A DNA stretch of 64,000 nucleotides from Chryseobacterium culicis (GTDB taxonomy: Bacteria; Bacteroidota; Bacteroidia; Flavobacteriales; Weeksellaceae): NCBI RefSeq assembly GCF_900108365.1, contig NZ_FNWQ01000002.1, forward strand, positions 992,001-1,056,000. The letters are read 5' to 3'. The notes below the pieces were generated by a model. That model saw nothing but the letters and a program-made list of their open reading frames with translations, was not told the DNA's origin and did no database searches. Positions 25,773 to 34,208 of this stretch are shown here, one piece after another. Positions within the stretch are counted from its first letter, which is position 1; every line of letters starts with the position of its first letter. The position numbers were made by a program, and so were the translations under genes.

Positions 25773-26645
25773 TTATTTATAGTAAACCTGTGCTGAACCC
25801 GCTGAATTCCAAACGGTAACATCACTTACAGCTCCTGCTTCTCCTTCTCGTCTTGTCTGTAAAGAAAATATATAGCTTCCGGGAGCCAGGTTAGAAACGG
25901 AATATGCTGTTTTAAAATTAAAACAAACAGATGAAATTCCACTGTAATTATACCAGCTTACCATATTTACCGAACCATAGGTTGCCGATGCTGTTCCTGC
26001 CTGATTAATCTGGAAGCGTAATGAACCCAATGATTGGGCAGCCCCGCCTCCACATGCCAAACCTGTATAATACAATACGGTTTTTGTTCCTGCAACAGGT
26101 ACATTAACAGTCACCGGAGAATCGTTCAGTGTATAATAAGATGTTCCGGCAGGTACAGCTTGTGCTGCAATTTTGGGCCCGTTGGCATTCGCATCCAGAA
26201 TAGTAACATAAACATCGGTATTAAGATCCCATCCGCCAGCTCCGTTGGCCGTAAGTACTGCAAGCTTACCAGGTTTTAAAATATAGGAATTTCCATTTAC
26301 AATATTGCTTCCCAAACGCAAAGTCTGTCCCGTAGCCGCAGTTAAAGTTAAAGTACCTGTGGTACTGTTGTTCTTTATAAAATATTTTCTGCCTGAGAAA
26401 TCCGTTGCAGAGCCATCTGCTGCTGATGCTCCTGGGAGATTCAGAATTGAATTTACTGCTCCTGCAAAAGAAACATGATAATCATCACCTTTAAGATTGT
26501 CTGTTGTTGTTATTTCACGATAATTACCTTCAATAGAACCTCTGATATCCATGGTGCTGGAAGGCGCCGGTGTACCAATACCCACTTGGGAATAAATGTG
26601 TACAGATACAAAAAGTGTACTTGCTAATAATAATTTTGTCTTCAT
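25773..26645 (-). CDS. Exported paralog 3 of a six-gene array
   Basis: A protein of 290 residues from the ATG at 26645 (MKTKLLLASTLFVSVHIYSQ signal peptide). A longer in-frame start at 26696 falls inside the -7 region, so it cannot be used by the promoter proposed here. Conserved blocks: VGIGTPAPSSTMDIRGSIEGNYREIT, GRKYFIKNNSTTGTLTLTAATGQTLRLG, LKPGKLAVLTANGAGGWDLN, NLAPGSYIFSLQTRREGEAG. Its promoter carries the TGTCATA/TGTAATA direct repeat. Paralog 2 follows 120 bases downstream. Confidence 0.85.
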   Translation of the reverse strand: MKTKLLLASTLFVSVHIYSQVGIGTPAPSSTMDIRGSIEGNYREITTTDNLKGDDYHVSFAGAVNSILNLPGASAADGSATDFSGRKYFIKNNSTTGTLTLTAATGQTLRLGSNIVNGNSYILKPGKLAVLTANGAGGWDLNTDVYVTILDANANGPKIAAQAVPAGTSYYTLNDSPVTVNVPVAGTKTVLYYTGLACGGGAAQSLGSLRFQINQAGTASATYGSVNMVSWYNYSGISSVCFNFKTAYSVSNLAPGSYIFSLQTRREGEAGAVSDVTVWNSAGSAQVYYK

Positions 26646-26693
26646 TATGAGTGTGTTTGTTGTGTTGGGGTATAGTTGATCTAAAACCCGCTG

Positions 26694-26752
26694 CAAATTT
26701 GTATATTTTTATCTTTTTCTACCAAAAAAACACCTATTACATAGATATGACA
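26694..26752 (-). promoter_or_regulatory. Direct-repeat promoter of paralog 3
   Basis: Read on the minus strand: TGTCATA (26746-26752) and TGTAATA (26735-26741), period 11 bp. After 8 bases comes TTTG (26723-26726, -33), and then CAAATTTG as a -7-like box about 21 bases on. The repeat just upstream of -33 fits an activator site. The same layout occurs at 30013, 31811, 32304 and 33077. Confidence 0.6.
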
Positions 26753-26867
26753 ACATTGTAAACTACTGATTTTCAAATGGTAATAAATTGACTTTTTAAA
26801 AATAAAAATAGATCATCATTTAATAATTTCATTATTTTTTTAAATATGATTGATACTATATACAAAT

Positions 26868-26904
26868 AAATAGAACCCGTTTCCTATAAAAATGGGTTCT
26901 ATTT
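26868..26904 (-). terminator. Terminator 3' of paralog 4
   Basis: AAATAGAACCC (26868-26878) pairs perfectly with GGGTTCTATTT (26894-26904) around a 15-base loop. It lies about 140 bases beyond the leftward gene ending at 27046 and before the promoter of paralog 3. Confidence 0.6.
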
Positions 26905-27045
26905 ATTAAAAATTTTCACATTATAATTAGTTCCAGATAAAACGAGAATTAGCTATAAGCTTTTTGAAAATCCGGATTCTATATGTGGTATATCATTATA
27001 TGTAAGTTTAAAAAAACTTTATATTTTTCATTATTCTTGTTAAAA

Positions 27046-27945
27046 CTATTTCAGATAAACTTCTGCTCTGGGGCATACAACCACATGAGTAACTTTGTTT
27101 ACATTCCCTGCTTCATCTTCTCTTACTGCCTCCAGGGAAAATCTGTAAGTTCCCGGTGCAAGATTAGGAATGGTGTATAATATGGCATAATCAGGTATGT
27201 AAGGAGTTAGCGTAGAAACACCATTCATAACAACCCAGTTTAACAAATCTACATCGTTGTAATAGGTAGTTGTAGACCCAATTTTTTGGGCAATTCGAAA
27301 TCGCACTTTGCCATATGTACCACTGGAGCTGAATACTACCATAAAGCCATTAAAGCTTAATAATACTTTTGTATTGGAAGAAGGAACAGTTACAGTAACG
27401 GGAGAAAACGCCAATTCACCATAAGTCCCCGGAGCAGGTAAATCTTGAGTAGACACCGCACTAGCATTTGTCAGTACGGCTTGCAAATCCAAAATCTGCC
27501 CATTAACATCAACATCAATATCCCATCCATTGGTATTACCGGCTGTCAGAATTGCAGATTTTCCGGGTTTTAAAACGAACGAAGCACTGCTTGGAGTTAT
27601 ACCGCCTATACGCAGAATCTGGCCGCCTGCCGCATTCAAAGTTAAGTCAGATGAGGTGCTGTTATTTTTAATATAGTATTTTCTCCCTCTGAAATCCGTC
27701 ACAGTATTATCTGTTGTAGACTTCGCGGGAAGAGTCAGATTTGAGCTTCCGGTTCCTGAGAAAGAAACATGATAATCGTCGGCTGCAAGAAAATTATTTG
27801 CCCCTGTAATTTCACGATAATTTCCTTCAACGGATCCTCTTATATCCAAAGTACTGGAAGGTGATGGCGTTGTTATACCTATCTGAGAATAAGCCTGTGC
27901 TGACAAAAATAAAGTGCCGGCCCAAAATAGTGTTTTTATATTCAT
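27046..27945 (-). CDS. Exported paralog 4 of a six-gene array
   Basis: A 299-residue protein with signal peptide MNIKTLFWAGTLFLSAQAYSQ. Blocks: IGITTPSPSSTLDIRGSVEGNYREIT, GRKYYIKNNSTSSDLTLNAAGGQILRIG, LKPGKSAILTAGNTNGWDID, NLAPGTYRFSLEAVREDEAG, ending CPRAEVYLK. It begins 29 bases after paralog 5 and has no space for its own promoter, so the two are cotranscribed. Its middle region is the most different of the set. The function is unknown. Confidence 0.85.
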   Translation of the reverse strand: MNIKTLFWAGTLFLSAQAYSQIGITTPSPSSTLDIRGSVEGNYREITGANNFLAADDYHVSFSGTGSSNLTLPAKSTTDNTVTDFRGRKYYIKNNSTSSDLTLNAAGGQILRIGGITPSSASFVLKPGKSAILTAGNTNGWDIDVDVNGQILDLQAVLTNASAVSTQDLPAPGTYGELAFSPVTVTVPSSNTKVLLSFNGFMVVFSSSGTYGKVRFRIAQKIGSTTTYYNDVDLLNWVVMNGVSTLTPYIPDYAILYTIPNLAPGTYRFSLEAVREDEAGNVNKVTHVVVCPRAEVYLK

Positions 27946-27974
27946 TGTGTTTATTTCTGATTATGATGTAATTC

Positions 27975-28865
27975 TTATTTTATATAAACTTCTGCTCTTC
28001 CAGTAGAACCCATGATATTCACTGTTGATAATGTTGATGTTGATGTTACTATTTCTTTTCGAGCCGTCAGATAAAATGTATAGGTTCCGGGGGTAAGGCC
28101 CGAAATGAACTGCCCTACAGAGAAATTAAATTTAGGGGCACCGGTTCCGCTATATTCATACCAAGCTTTTCTTCCTCCCCAGGGATAATAATTAGTCATT
28201 GGACCTTCCTGCCTTACAGTGAATGTGGTAGAACCTACTGCATCAGCTCCACCTGGTATAGTTGCTTCTCCGTATCCCTTAAAATCCAGCAATACGACTG
28301 CATTTGAAGAAGGAACAACCACAGTAACTTGGGAATCAGTTAACTTATGCTCAGTAGTATCGCTATTCACTAAAGATACGGTTGCAAAAACCGGCCCTTT
28401 GAAATCCAGATCATAAAGTTCCCAGTTGATTTTCGTTTCCAGATCCCATCCATTAGCTCCACCAGCTGTAAGAACTGCAGAACTGCCCGGCCTCAGGTCA
28501 AATGTATTGCTATTAGCTGCATTACCTCCTAAACGAAGAATTTGCCCGCTTGCCGCATTTAAAGTTAAAACAGCTGATGCACTGTTGTTTTTAATGTAAT
28601 ATTTCCTCCCTCTGAAATCTGCAGATGTATTATCTGTAGCCGATTTTGAAGGAAGATAAAGGTTTGAATTTCCTGTACCGGAGAAAGAAACATGATAGTC
28701 AGTGCCAAGAAGAGTATATGAACCTGTGATTTCAAGATACTTTCCTTCAATAGATCCTCTTACATCAAGAGTACTGGAAGGTGTTGGCGTTGTAATACCT
28801 ATCTGAGAATAAGCATGTAGCGATAAAAATAAGGTACTTGCCAGAATTAGCATTTTTTTACTCAT
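27975..28865 (-). CDS. Exported paralog 5 of a six-gene array
   Basis: A protein of 296 residues from the ATG at 28865 (MSKKMLILASTLFLSLHAYSQ). A longer start at 28913 is possible but would place charged residues before the signal peptide. Blocks: IGITTPTPSSTLDVRGSIEGKYLEIT, GRKYYIKNNSASAVLTLNAASGQILRLG, LRPGSSAVLTAGGANGWDLE and, near the end, SGLTPGTYTFYLTARKE. The upstream region contains ACTTGCAAATG, like the -7 areas of its sisters, so it may have its own promoter. First gene of a pair with paralog 4. Confidence 0.85.
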   Translation of the reverse strand: MSKKMLILASTLFLSLHAYSQIGITTPTPSSTLDVRGSIEGKYLEITGSYTLLGTDYHVSFSGTGNSNLYLPSKSATDNTSADFRGRKYYIKNNSASAVLTLNAASGQILRLGGNAANSNTFDLRPGSSAVLTAGGANGWDLETKINWELYDLDFKGPVFATVSLVNSDTTEHKLTDSQVTVVVPSSNAVVLLDFKGYGEATIPGGADAVGSTTFTVRQEGPMTNYYPWGGRKAWYEYSGTGAPKFNFSVGQFISGLTPGTYTFYLTARKEIVTSTSTLSTVNIMGSTGRAEVYIK

Positions 28866-29054
28866 AGTATGTTTTTGTTTTTTAAACTGCTTCAGGCGTG
28901 GAAGCATTTGCAAGTTTCCGTTGTCTTTTGATCAAATGGATAAAATTATTCCATTGGTAATAGGTTTATGTAATGGAAACGGAAATCAATTATTATTCGA
29001 TGTTTTATATTAAAATGAATTGTAAAATGTGATGGTGATCAATAAATAGATACC

Positions 29055-29936
29055 TTATTTTACAAAAACATCCCCCCTTCCTATCGATTTCGAAACGATA
29101 AAGCTCGTTACAGAGCCGGTTTCTGCCTCTCTTAAGATCTGCAGAGAAAAGGTATAAGTACCCGGAACAAGATTTGCAAGATTATAGTCTGCCTTGAAAT
29201 CGTAGGCCGTAGTACCTCCACTTGATCTGTTGTACCAACTTTGAGCACATGCCAGATCATACGTCGTAGTGGCTGCTCCTATTGTCTGCAAAAGTCTTAA
29301 ACGTACTGTACCGAAAGAATTGGCAGTACCTGTTACAATTCCGTAGCCTGTAAACTTCAATAATACTTTAGCACCAGAAGCAGGTACTGTTACTGTTAAC
29401 GGAGAATCAGTAAGGGTATAATAGTTACCTCCCCCGGGAATATTTTGTGCAGTAGTTCCCGGCCCGTTAGTAATCACATCGAAAAGCCCCCACTTAATTT
29501 CCTGAATATCCCATCCCTTAGCTTCACCAGCTGTAAGTACAGCCAGTTTTCCGGGTTGCAGAACAACGGTATTGCTGTTGGCATTCAGCATACCACCTGA
29601 ACGGATAATCTGCCCGGTGGCAGCAGCTAAGGTTAAAACACTGCTGGTACTGTTGTTCTTGATGTAGTATTTTCTTCCCCTGAAATCTGCAGCTGAGCCA
29701 TCAGTCGTAGATTGAGAAGGTAGATTTAAAATTGAATTCGATATTCCTGCAAAAGATAAATGATAATCATTACTATACAGGAAATCTGTAGTGGTGGTAA
29801 ATTCGCGGTAATTTCCTTCAATAGATCCCCTTACATCAAGAGTACTGGAAGGTGTAGGTGTATTAATACCCAACTGAGAATAAGCATGTACAGATAAACA
29901 TAATGTACCTGCAAAAAGTAGCATTCTAAATTTCAT
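29055..29936 (-). CDS. Exported paralog 6 of a six-gene array
   Basis: A protein of 293 residues from the ATG at 29936 (MKFRMLLFAGTLCLSVHAYSQ). A longer in-frame start at 29984 lies inside the -7 box and is rejected for that reason. Blocks: LGINTPTPSSTLDVRGSIEGNYREF, GRKYYIKNNSTSSVLTLAAATGQIIRSG, LQPGKLAVLTAGEAKGWDI, NLVPGTYTFSLQILREAETG, ending GRGDVFVK. The promoter has the direct-repeat element. It is the paralog nearest to the TPR-LuxR regulator gene. Confidence 0.85.
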   Translation of the reverse strand: MKFRMLLFAGTLCLSVHAYSQLGINTPTPSSTLDVRGSIEGNYREFTTTTDFLYSNDYHLSFAGISNSILNLPSQSTTDGSAADFRGRKYYIKNNSTSSVLTLAAATGQIIRSGGMLNANSNTVVLQPGKLAVLTAGEAKGWDIQEIKWGLFDVITNGPGTTAQNIPGGGNYYTLTDSPLTVTVPASGAKVLLKFTGYGIVTGTANSFGTVRLRLLQTIGAATTTYDLACAQSWYNRSSGGTTAYDFKADYNLANLVPGTYTFSLQILREAETGSVTSFIVSKSIGRGDVFVK

Positions 29937-29981
29937 CAAATGTATTTTAAAGTTTAAAGAATGGCTTTTAAAAACCATTTG

Positions 29982-30039
29982 CAAATATCTACTACATTTT
30001 CACTTATCCCAACAAATGCCCTATTACATAAATATGACA
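29982..30039 (-). promoter_or_regulatory. Direct-repeat promoter of paralog 6
   Basis: On the minus strand: TGTCATA (30033-30039) and TGTAATA (30022-30028), period 11 bp. TTTG follows 5 bases on (30013-30016), then GATATTTG at 29982-29989 as the -7 box. The start codon is at 29936. Confidence 0.6.
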
Positions 30040-30131
30040 AATCATAATTATTTTATATAAAATTATATTTCCACCTACCATAAATACCCAAAATAAATAG
30101 TATTATCTTATAACGAATTACTACTAAAAAC

Positions 30132-30166
30132 AAAAACTGGTGAAACATTCTAATGTATCACCAGTT
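30132..30166 (-). terminator. Terminator after the TPR-LuxR regulator
   Basis: AACTGGTGA pairs with TCACCAGTT (arms near 30135-30143 and 30158-30166), with ACATT/AATGT inside. On the minus strand it is followed by TTTTTG and more T residues. Confidence 0.8.
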
Positions 30167-30193
30167 GTATAATAAGAGATTAGAGAAAAAGAA

Positions 30194-31618
30194 TCAAAGC
30201 TTTTTCATCCAAACATAAATATCCTCATCCGAAGGAATATTCAATCTTTTTCTCAGCCTGTTCTTTCTGGTCTGTATAGATTGCGGCTGTACAAAAGTGT
30301 ACGCAGCTATCTCTTTTGTGGAAAAATTAAGAAACAGCAACGCACAAAATTTCAGTTCTGTATTCATCAGCTGAGGTTCAATTTTTAATAGCTTCGGTAT
30401 AAATTCCGGGTAAACCTCACGAAAGCGTGCAAGAAACTCTGTGTCATTATTTTTAGCCAACTGTATCACTTCATCAAAGGCCAGATTCAGTTTTTGGCTG
30501 AGCTCATGGGTTTCTGACTCTTTTACATTAAGAATTTTATTTTTTCTTTTTATTCTTTTATAGATGAAAAAGAAAACAACAGCAGAAATACCAATTCCTC
30601 CAATAATAATGTAAACTAACAGGTTATTTTTATCTTCCAGATGCTTTTGTTTTTCATCTACCAGAAGATCCACTGTATCCTTCAAATTATCCTCCTCCAT
30701 TTTCTTCAACGCATTATTAATACTGTCAAATTTTATTTCATACTTTTTTTCCTGCTCAGTTTGCCCCTTCTTTTGATAGACCTTGGATATCAATTCGTAC
30801 AATTCTGATAATTTTCTGAAATTCTTCGCTTTTGCAGCTAATTCTATTGCCTTTTCATAGTTGACAACAGCAGAATCATATTGTTTTTTCACATCGTTTA
30901 TCTGTCCAAGAAGTTTAAACCTGGTAAATTCGCTGTTACCCAGCTGAACAGGTACGGATTCGGATAATTTTATATAAAACTCTGCAGAATCTATTTTATT
31001 TTGATTAATCTTGGCCTCTGCCAAAAGCCAAAGTGATGCTTTTATGCTGGTATTCATTCCCGCATCCATTTTTGGGTACTTTCTCAGCTCTTCAATCACC
31101 CTATGGGCATAATAAGTAGTGGAATCAAATTTTTTTTTCTCAAAATAGTTTCTGCTTGACTGCACTAGAAGCATCGCTTTTATAGCATGTCTGGTAGAAT
31201 CATTTTTTATCTTATCTGCCATTACGAGACTCTTTCTAATCTTTTGTAATGCCTCATCATACATTCTAATTCCCCTGTAATTAATACTGTATAATATATT
31301 CATAGAAATTTCCTGATCTTCTTCATTGGCATTTTTAAATTCAGGCTCCATCATCTTGAGATAGTAGTTGCTTTTATTATACTTTAACTGCTGGGAAAAA
31401 GCAAAGGCCAGATTATAATACGCAGATAATCTGCCTTTCGGATAGTTAATGTCTTTAGCATCCTGGAGAATAGAAAGATTTAAGGTAATCATATCATCCA
31501 TCTTCCCATCCGTAAGAAGGGTGTTAGATTTTTCCAGTTTCTGCTCAATGTCCTTTTGGGTAATTTTAGGCTGGGAAAACAGCAGCAATGGAAAAAAGAA
31601 AAAAATAATTTTCATCAT
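30194..31618 (-). CDS. Membrane-anchored TPR regulator with LuxR-type helix-turn-helix
   Basis: A 474-residue protein with an N-terminal signal peptide (FFFFPLLLFSQ). About seven TPR-like helical repeats span residues 20-300 (KGRLSAYYNLAFAFSQQ, VNYEKAIELAAKAKNF, KLSELYELISKVYQKKG). A transmembrane helix lies near 325-345 (VYIIIGGIGISAVVFFFIY), followed by a basic stretch, a coiled segment and a C-terminal helix-turn-helix at 422-474 (STKEIAAYTFVQPQSIQTRKNRLRKRLN). The TPR part would face the periplasm and the DNA-binding part the cytoplasm, as in other Bacteroidota TPR-LuxR sensors. Its promoter has three direct repeats, so autoregulation is plausible. The signal is unknown. Confidence 0.85.
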   Translation of the reverse strand: MMKIIFFFFPLLLFSQPKITQKDIEQKLEKSNTLLTDGKMDDMITLNLSILQDAKDINYPKGRLSAYYNLAFAFSQQLKYNKSNYYLKMMEPEFKNANEEDQEISMNILYSINYRGIRMYDEALQKIRKSLVMADKIKNDSTRHAIKAMLLVQSSRNYFEKKKFDSTTYYAHRVIEELRKYPKMDAGMNTSIKASLWLLAEAKINQNKIDSAEFYIKLSESVPVQLGNSEFTRFKLLGQINDVKKQYDSAVVNYEKAIELAAKAKNFRKLSELYELISKVYQKKGQTEQEKKYEIKFDSINNALKKMEEDNLKDTVDLLVDEKQKHLEDKNNLLVYIIIGGIGISAVVFFFIYKRIKRKNKILNVKESETHELSQKLNLAFDEVIQLAKNNDTEFLARFREVYPEFIPKLLKIEPQLMNTELKFCALLFLNFSTKEIAAYTFVQPQSIQTRKNRLRKRLNIPSDEDIYVWMKKL

Positions 31619-31810
31619 GTTTTAGTATGTGTATGTGTTTATTGATATAACAGGCATAAAATAAAAATATTCTCTAATTAATACAAAAACAAAACCTACC
31701 TATAAAATTATGTATAAATAATAATAAATTCCAATATCAACTTGAGAAAGTTTTAAGAATATCCTGTCTTTTTTCTGTCGCAATAATAAATATTTAGAAA
31801 AAACATTTAT

Positions 31811-31849
31811 CAAAAACACCTATGACACAGATATTACACAGGTATTACA
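31811..31849 (-). promoter_or_regulatory. Triple direct repeat upstream of the TPR-LuxR gene
   Basis: Minus strand: TGTAATA (31843-31849), TGTAATA (31832-31838) and TGTCATA (31821-31827), period 11 bp throughout. Six bases later is TTTG (31811-31814). The start codon is about 190 bases downstream, so a long leader is implied. Confidence 0.6.
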
Positions 31850-32303
31850 TAACTATATAACACCACTTGTAATTCACTTATGAACTGAACTTATAACGAT
31901 TTCAGTTCTGATACATGATGCAGGCCAAGGCTATAACTAAAAAAACACAATAAATTGATTACCAAAACATTATAAATATTCAAAAGGAGATATCCTACTA
32001 AAAGATCACTCCGTTTAGTCATATGATACAACACAATACTAAAATCTGTAATATTTATGTTAGATAGTAAAATTATTTCAGAAACAGGTGTCCGTTACCA
32101 TTAATTATTCAGGCATGAATTGTTCAAATTCAAAAAAAGCAAAAACTATTTCAAAAAAAATCTTCAGATAAAGTGGTTAATGATTTAAGCAGGTTTTAAG
32201 ATGATAAATCAATATACAACAAAGTTGTTTTTCATAATATCAGAAGTTTCCATTTGCACAAATAGGCTTTTGTAAAAAACTGCAAATCAAACAATTAAAA
32301 ACA

Positions 32304-32362
32304 TGTAATACTTAAGTAATAGATACTTTTTTGTACAGAATCTATTTTTTTAAATAATATTG
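32304..32362 (+). promoter_or_regulatory. Rightward direct-repeat promoter 1
   Basis: TGTAATA (32304-32310) and AGTAATA (32315-32321), period 11 bp. After 8 bases comes TTTG (32330-32333, -33), then 21 bases, then TAATATTG (32355-32362, -7 with one change). It would transcribe toward the two structured repeats. Confidence 0.5.
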
Positions 32363-32656
32363 CAGCATCAAAATCAACACAAGATATGATTAACCCCAAA
32401 AAACAAGATATGAAAAAAATGAACCTCTTTACCCATTACAATATGTTTTATTGATGTTAATTCCCAAGTAGGGATAAAAACTATTAATATAAAATTATAT
32501 AAAAGAAAATAAATGGATATAAAATACGGAAACTGTGATTATAAACAGTTTTACGAACGTTCCCACTGCTCATACTATTGTATAGCATGAGCAGGTTAAT
32601 AATCTTATGATTTCATTCCCTCTATAACTTATAGGATTAAATATTTTATATCTATT

Positions 32657-32755
32657 TTTTTACGATTCTAAAACACACAAAGATGAATCAAAAGTATCTC
32701 TAAATATACAGGGCATTCCCTCTGCCCTGTAAGAGATACAAAACCAGAAAGTAAC
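32657..32755 (+). repeat. Structured direct repeat, copy 1
   Basis: About 100 bases are repeated at an offset of 230 bp. The core forms nested stems: GTATCTC (32694-32700) with GAGATAC (32733-32739), and inside it CAGGGC (32709-32714) with GCCCTG (32724-32729). GATTC and GAATC upstream can pair as well. The stem bases are identical in both copies while loop and joining bases vary, which suggests selection on RNA or DNA structure. No T-tract follows, so it is not a plain terminator. Confidence 0.6.
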
Positions 32756-32886
32756 GCATTCTCTGTATAATAACCCTATATGGATAATGATAAGAAATAC
32801 TATTTAAAGTTTTATACTCTTCATAGTTCCGGATCGCTGAATTTGAATGCAGTCCTTATTATTGAGTCAAAATTTCATATTTATTT

Positions 32887-32985
32887 TTTTTACGATTCTA
32901 AAAAACACACAGATGAATCGAAAGTATCTCGACAAACACAGGGCACTCCCTCTGCCCTGTAAGAGATACGGAAAACAAAGTAGAA
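32887..32985 (+). repeat. Structured direct repeat, copy 2
   Basis: This copy matches copy 1 in GTATCTC (32924-32930) with GAGATAC (32963-32969) and CAGGGC (32939-32944) with GCCCTG (32954-32959). Here the upstream hairpin extends to CGATTC/GAATCG. Differences from copy 1 fall mainly in loops and linkers. Confidence 0.6.
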
Positions 32986-33076
32986 ATATTGAAATTGCCC
33001 TCTCTACAATCCCGGATATGAACATTTAAAAAAATCTATGCGCTGGAAAGAAGATTATGTTACCCATTAATCAAAG

Positions 33077-33134
33077 TGTAATATCTATGTAATACATAAT
33101 TTTTTGCAAACAATTTGTCTTTCAAATAGTTTTG
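33077..33134 (+). promoter_or_regulatory. Rightward direct-repeat promoter 2
   Basis: TGTAATA (33077-33083) and TGTAATA (33088-33094), period 11 bp. Eight bases later is TTTG (33103-33106, -33), a 20-base spacer, and TAGTTTTG (33127-33134, -7). This is the clearest of the five promoters of this type. The small ORF at 33179 starts 44 bases after the -7 box. Confidence 0.65.
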
Positions 33135-33178
33135 TAAGCGCAAATACACATTTTTTAAAAACTTTAAATACAACTAAC

Positions 33179-33301
33179 ATGAATAAAAAATTATTTATCC
33201 CTTTGACAGCTCATGTTGTTATTTCTGGGAAAAAGCAGGAACAGCCAATCGATTCTCTCTGCCAGGTATTACATCCTCAAAAGAAGATTCTATTTCAATA
33301 G
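33179..33301 (+). CDS. Possible small peptide, 40 residues
   Basis: A 40-codon ORF (MNKKLFIPLTAHVVISGKKQ to KKILFQ) directly downstream of a well-formed promoter. A longer frame would start at 33104, upstream of the predicted transcription start, so the ATG at 33179 is the usable one. The N-terminus is basic then hydrophobic, with one Cys near residue 28 and a basic C-terminus. It resembles no family I know. It precedes an HTH gene by 119 bases. It could be a leader, signalling or antimicrobial-type peptide, or only part of an untranslated RNA. Confidence 0.4.
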   Translation: MNKKLFIPLTAHVVISGKKQEQPIDSLCQVLHPQKKILFQ

Positions 33302-33420
33302 TCGCATAGATATTAATAATACACATGAGGTATTAACCAAAAAGTTATTTTCAATTTCAATGATAAAATTTTTCACTGTCTGAATAATGAAATGGTTTTA
33401 TCATTTAATATTTATTTACT

Positions 33421-33843
33421 ATGCTTTTTAAAAATATTCATATAGGTGAGCTGATACAAAAAAGAGTGGTAGAAACTGATATTTCTACAGAAAGGCTTAC
33501 TAAATTTTTGCAATGTACTGAAGATGAGCTGGAAAAAATGTATACGCGTAAATCATTGGACACAGAGATTCTGCTGAAGTGGAGCAAGTTACTTCAATAC
33601 GACTTTTTCCGAATGTACTCCCAGCATCTTGTCCTCTATTCTCCACCATCATCTTCAGAGTATTATCAAAAGATAAAACAGCAAAAAACACAGCTTCCTG
33701 AGTTTAGAAAAAATATTTATACGGTTGAAATGATTGATTTTATCATGAATCTGATCAAAACAAATGAAAAAACAAAGAAACAGATAATGGAAGAATATCG
33801 AATTCCTAAGACAACTCTATATAAATGGCTCAAAAAATATTAA
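33421..33843 (+). CDS. Two-domain helix-turn-helix protein
   Basis: A 140-residue protein. Residues about 5-70 (IHIGELIQKRVVETDISTERLTKFLQCTEDELEKMYTRKSLDTEILLKWSKLL) resemble an XRE-like DNA-binding domain. The C-terminus (NEKTKKQIMEEYRIPKTTLYKWLKKY) is a transposase-orfA-like helix-turn-helix. Such proteins are common in Chryseobacterium and are sometimes labelled transposase, but no catalytic partner or inverted repeats are present here. Role unknown; probably a regulator. A long-looped hairpin with T9 lies downstream. Confidence 0.8.
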   Translation: MLFKNIHIGELIQKRVVETDISTERLTKFLQCTEDELEKMYTRKSLDTEILLKWSKLLQYDFFRMYSQHLVLYSPPSSSEYYQKIKQQKTQLPEFRKNIYTVEMIDFIMNLIKTNEKTKKQIMEEYRIPKTTLYKWLKKY

Positions 33844-33938
33844 GTGTCATATTGATTACCATCTGAGTATAAAAATCTTTGCACAAAGCAGGCTGTTAAA
33901 GCTGCCAACAATATTTTAATATTACTTTTCTATTCATT

Positions 33939-34015
33939 TCCCCAACTTTTTTTATGAATAAATCCCTTAGATTCACTTGTAAATTTGATTTTTTTTTGGT
34001 TGGGGATTTTTTTTT
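33939..34015 (+). terminator. Long-looped terminator-like hairpin
   Basis: TCCCCAAC (33939-33946) and GTTGGGGA (33999-34006) pair across a 52-base loop and are followed by nine T residues. The gap 33844-34250 otherwise contains only the promoter of the next tetR. Confidence 0.45.
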
Positions 34016-34208
34016 ACTCCATCTTAGGTAAGCCGTTTTCAACTTCCAGCAAGACACTGCCATTCAGTCTTTGTATTTCTATATATATTAAATTAAATTT
34101 CTCCCTTGCGTAAAAGGTTTCCAGAGAATAAGTTACAGGATCTGACTTGCTTAATTTCGAAACATTATTATTTTGATTTTAAAAAAAAGGATATAAAATT
34201 TGTTTTAT

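Larger units (their letters stand above)
31850..33178. other. Largely non-coding region with repeated regulatory and structured elements
   Basis: No gene of normal size is convincing here. The region contains two rightward direct-repeat promoters (32304 and 33077), two copies of a structured element (32657-32755 and 32887-32985), a hairpin CTGCTCAT/ATGAGCAG near 32567-32594, and a possible 14-codon leader (32411-32455) beginning MKKMNLFTHY. Longer frames over 32780-33029 cross the structured repeats and lack a sensible start. Confidence 0.5.

Noticed and set aside
28946..28975. GGTAATAGGTTTATGTAATGG near paralog 5 as a sixth direct-repeat operator
   Set aside because: The spacing is 13 bp instead of 11 and it points away from the leftward gene, so it was not counted with the other five.
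32780..33029. Two overlapping ~60-residue frames
   Set aside because: They run through the structured repeat copy 2; copy 1 does not preserve the frame, so coding is unlikely.
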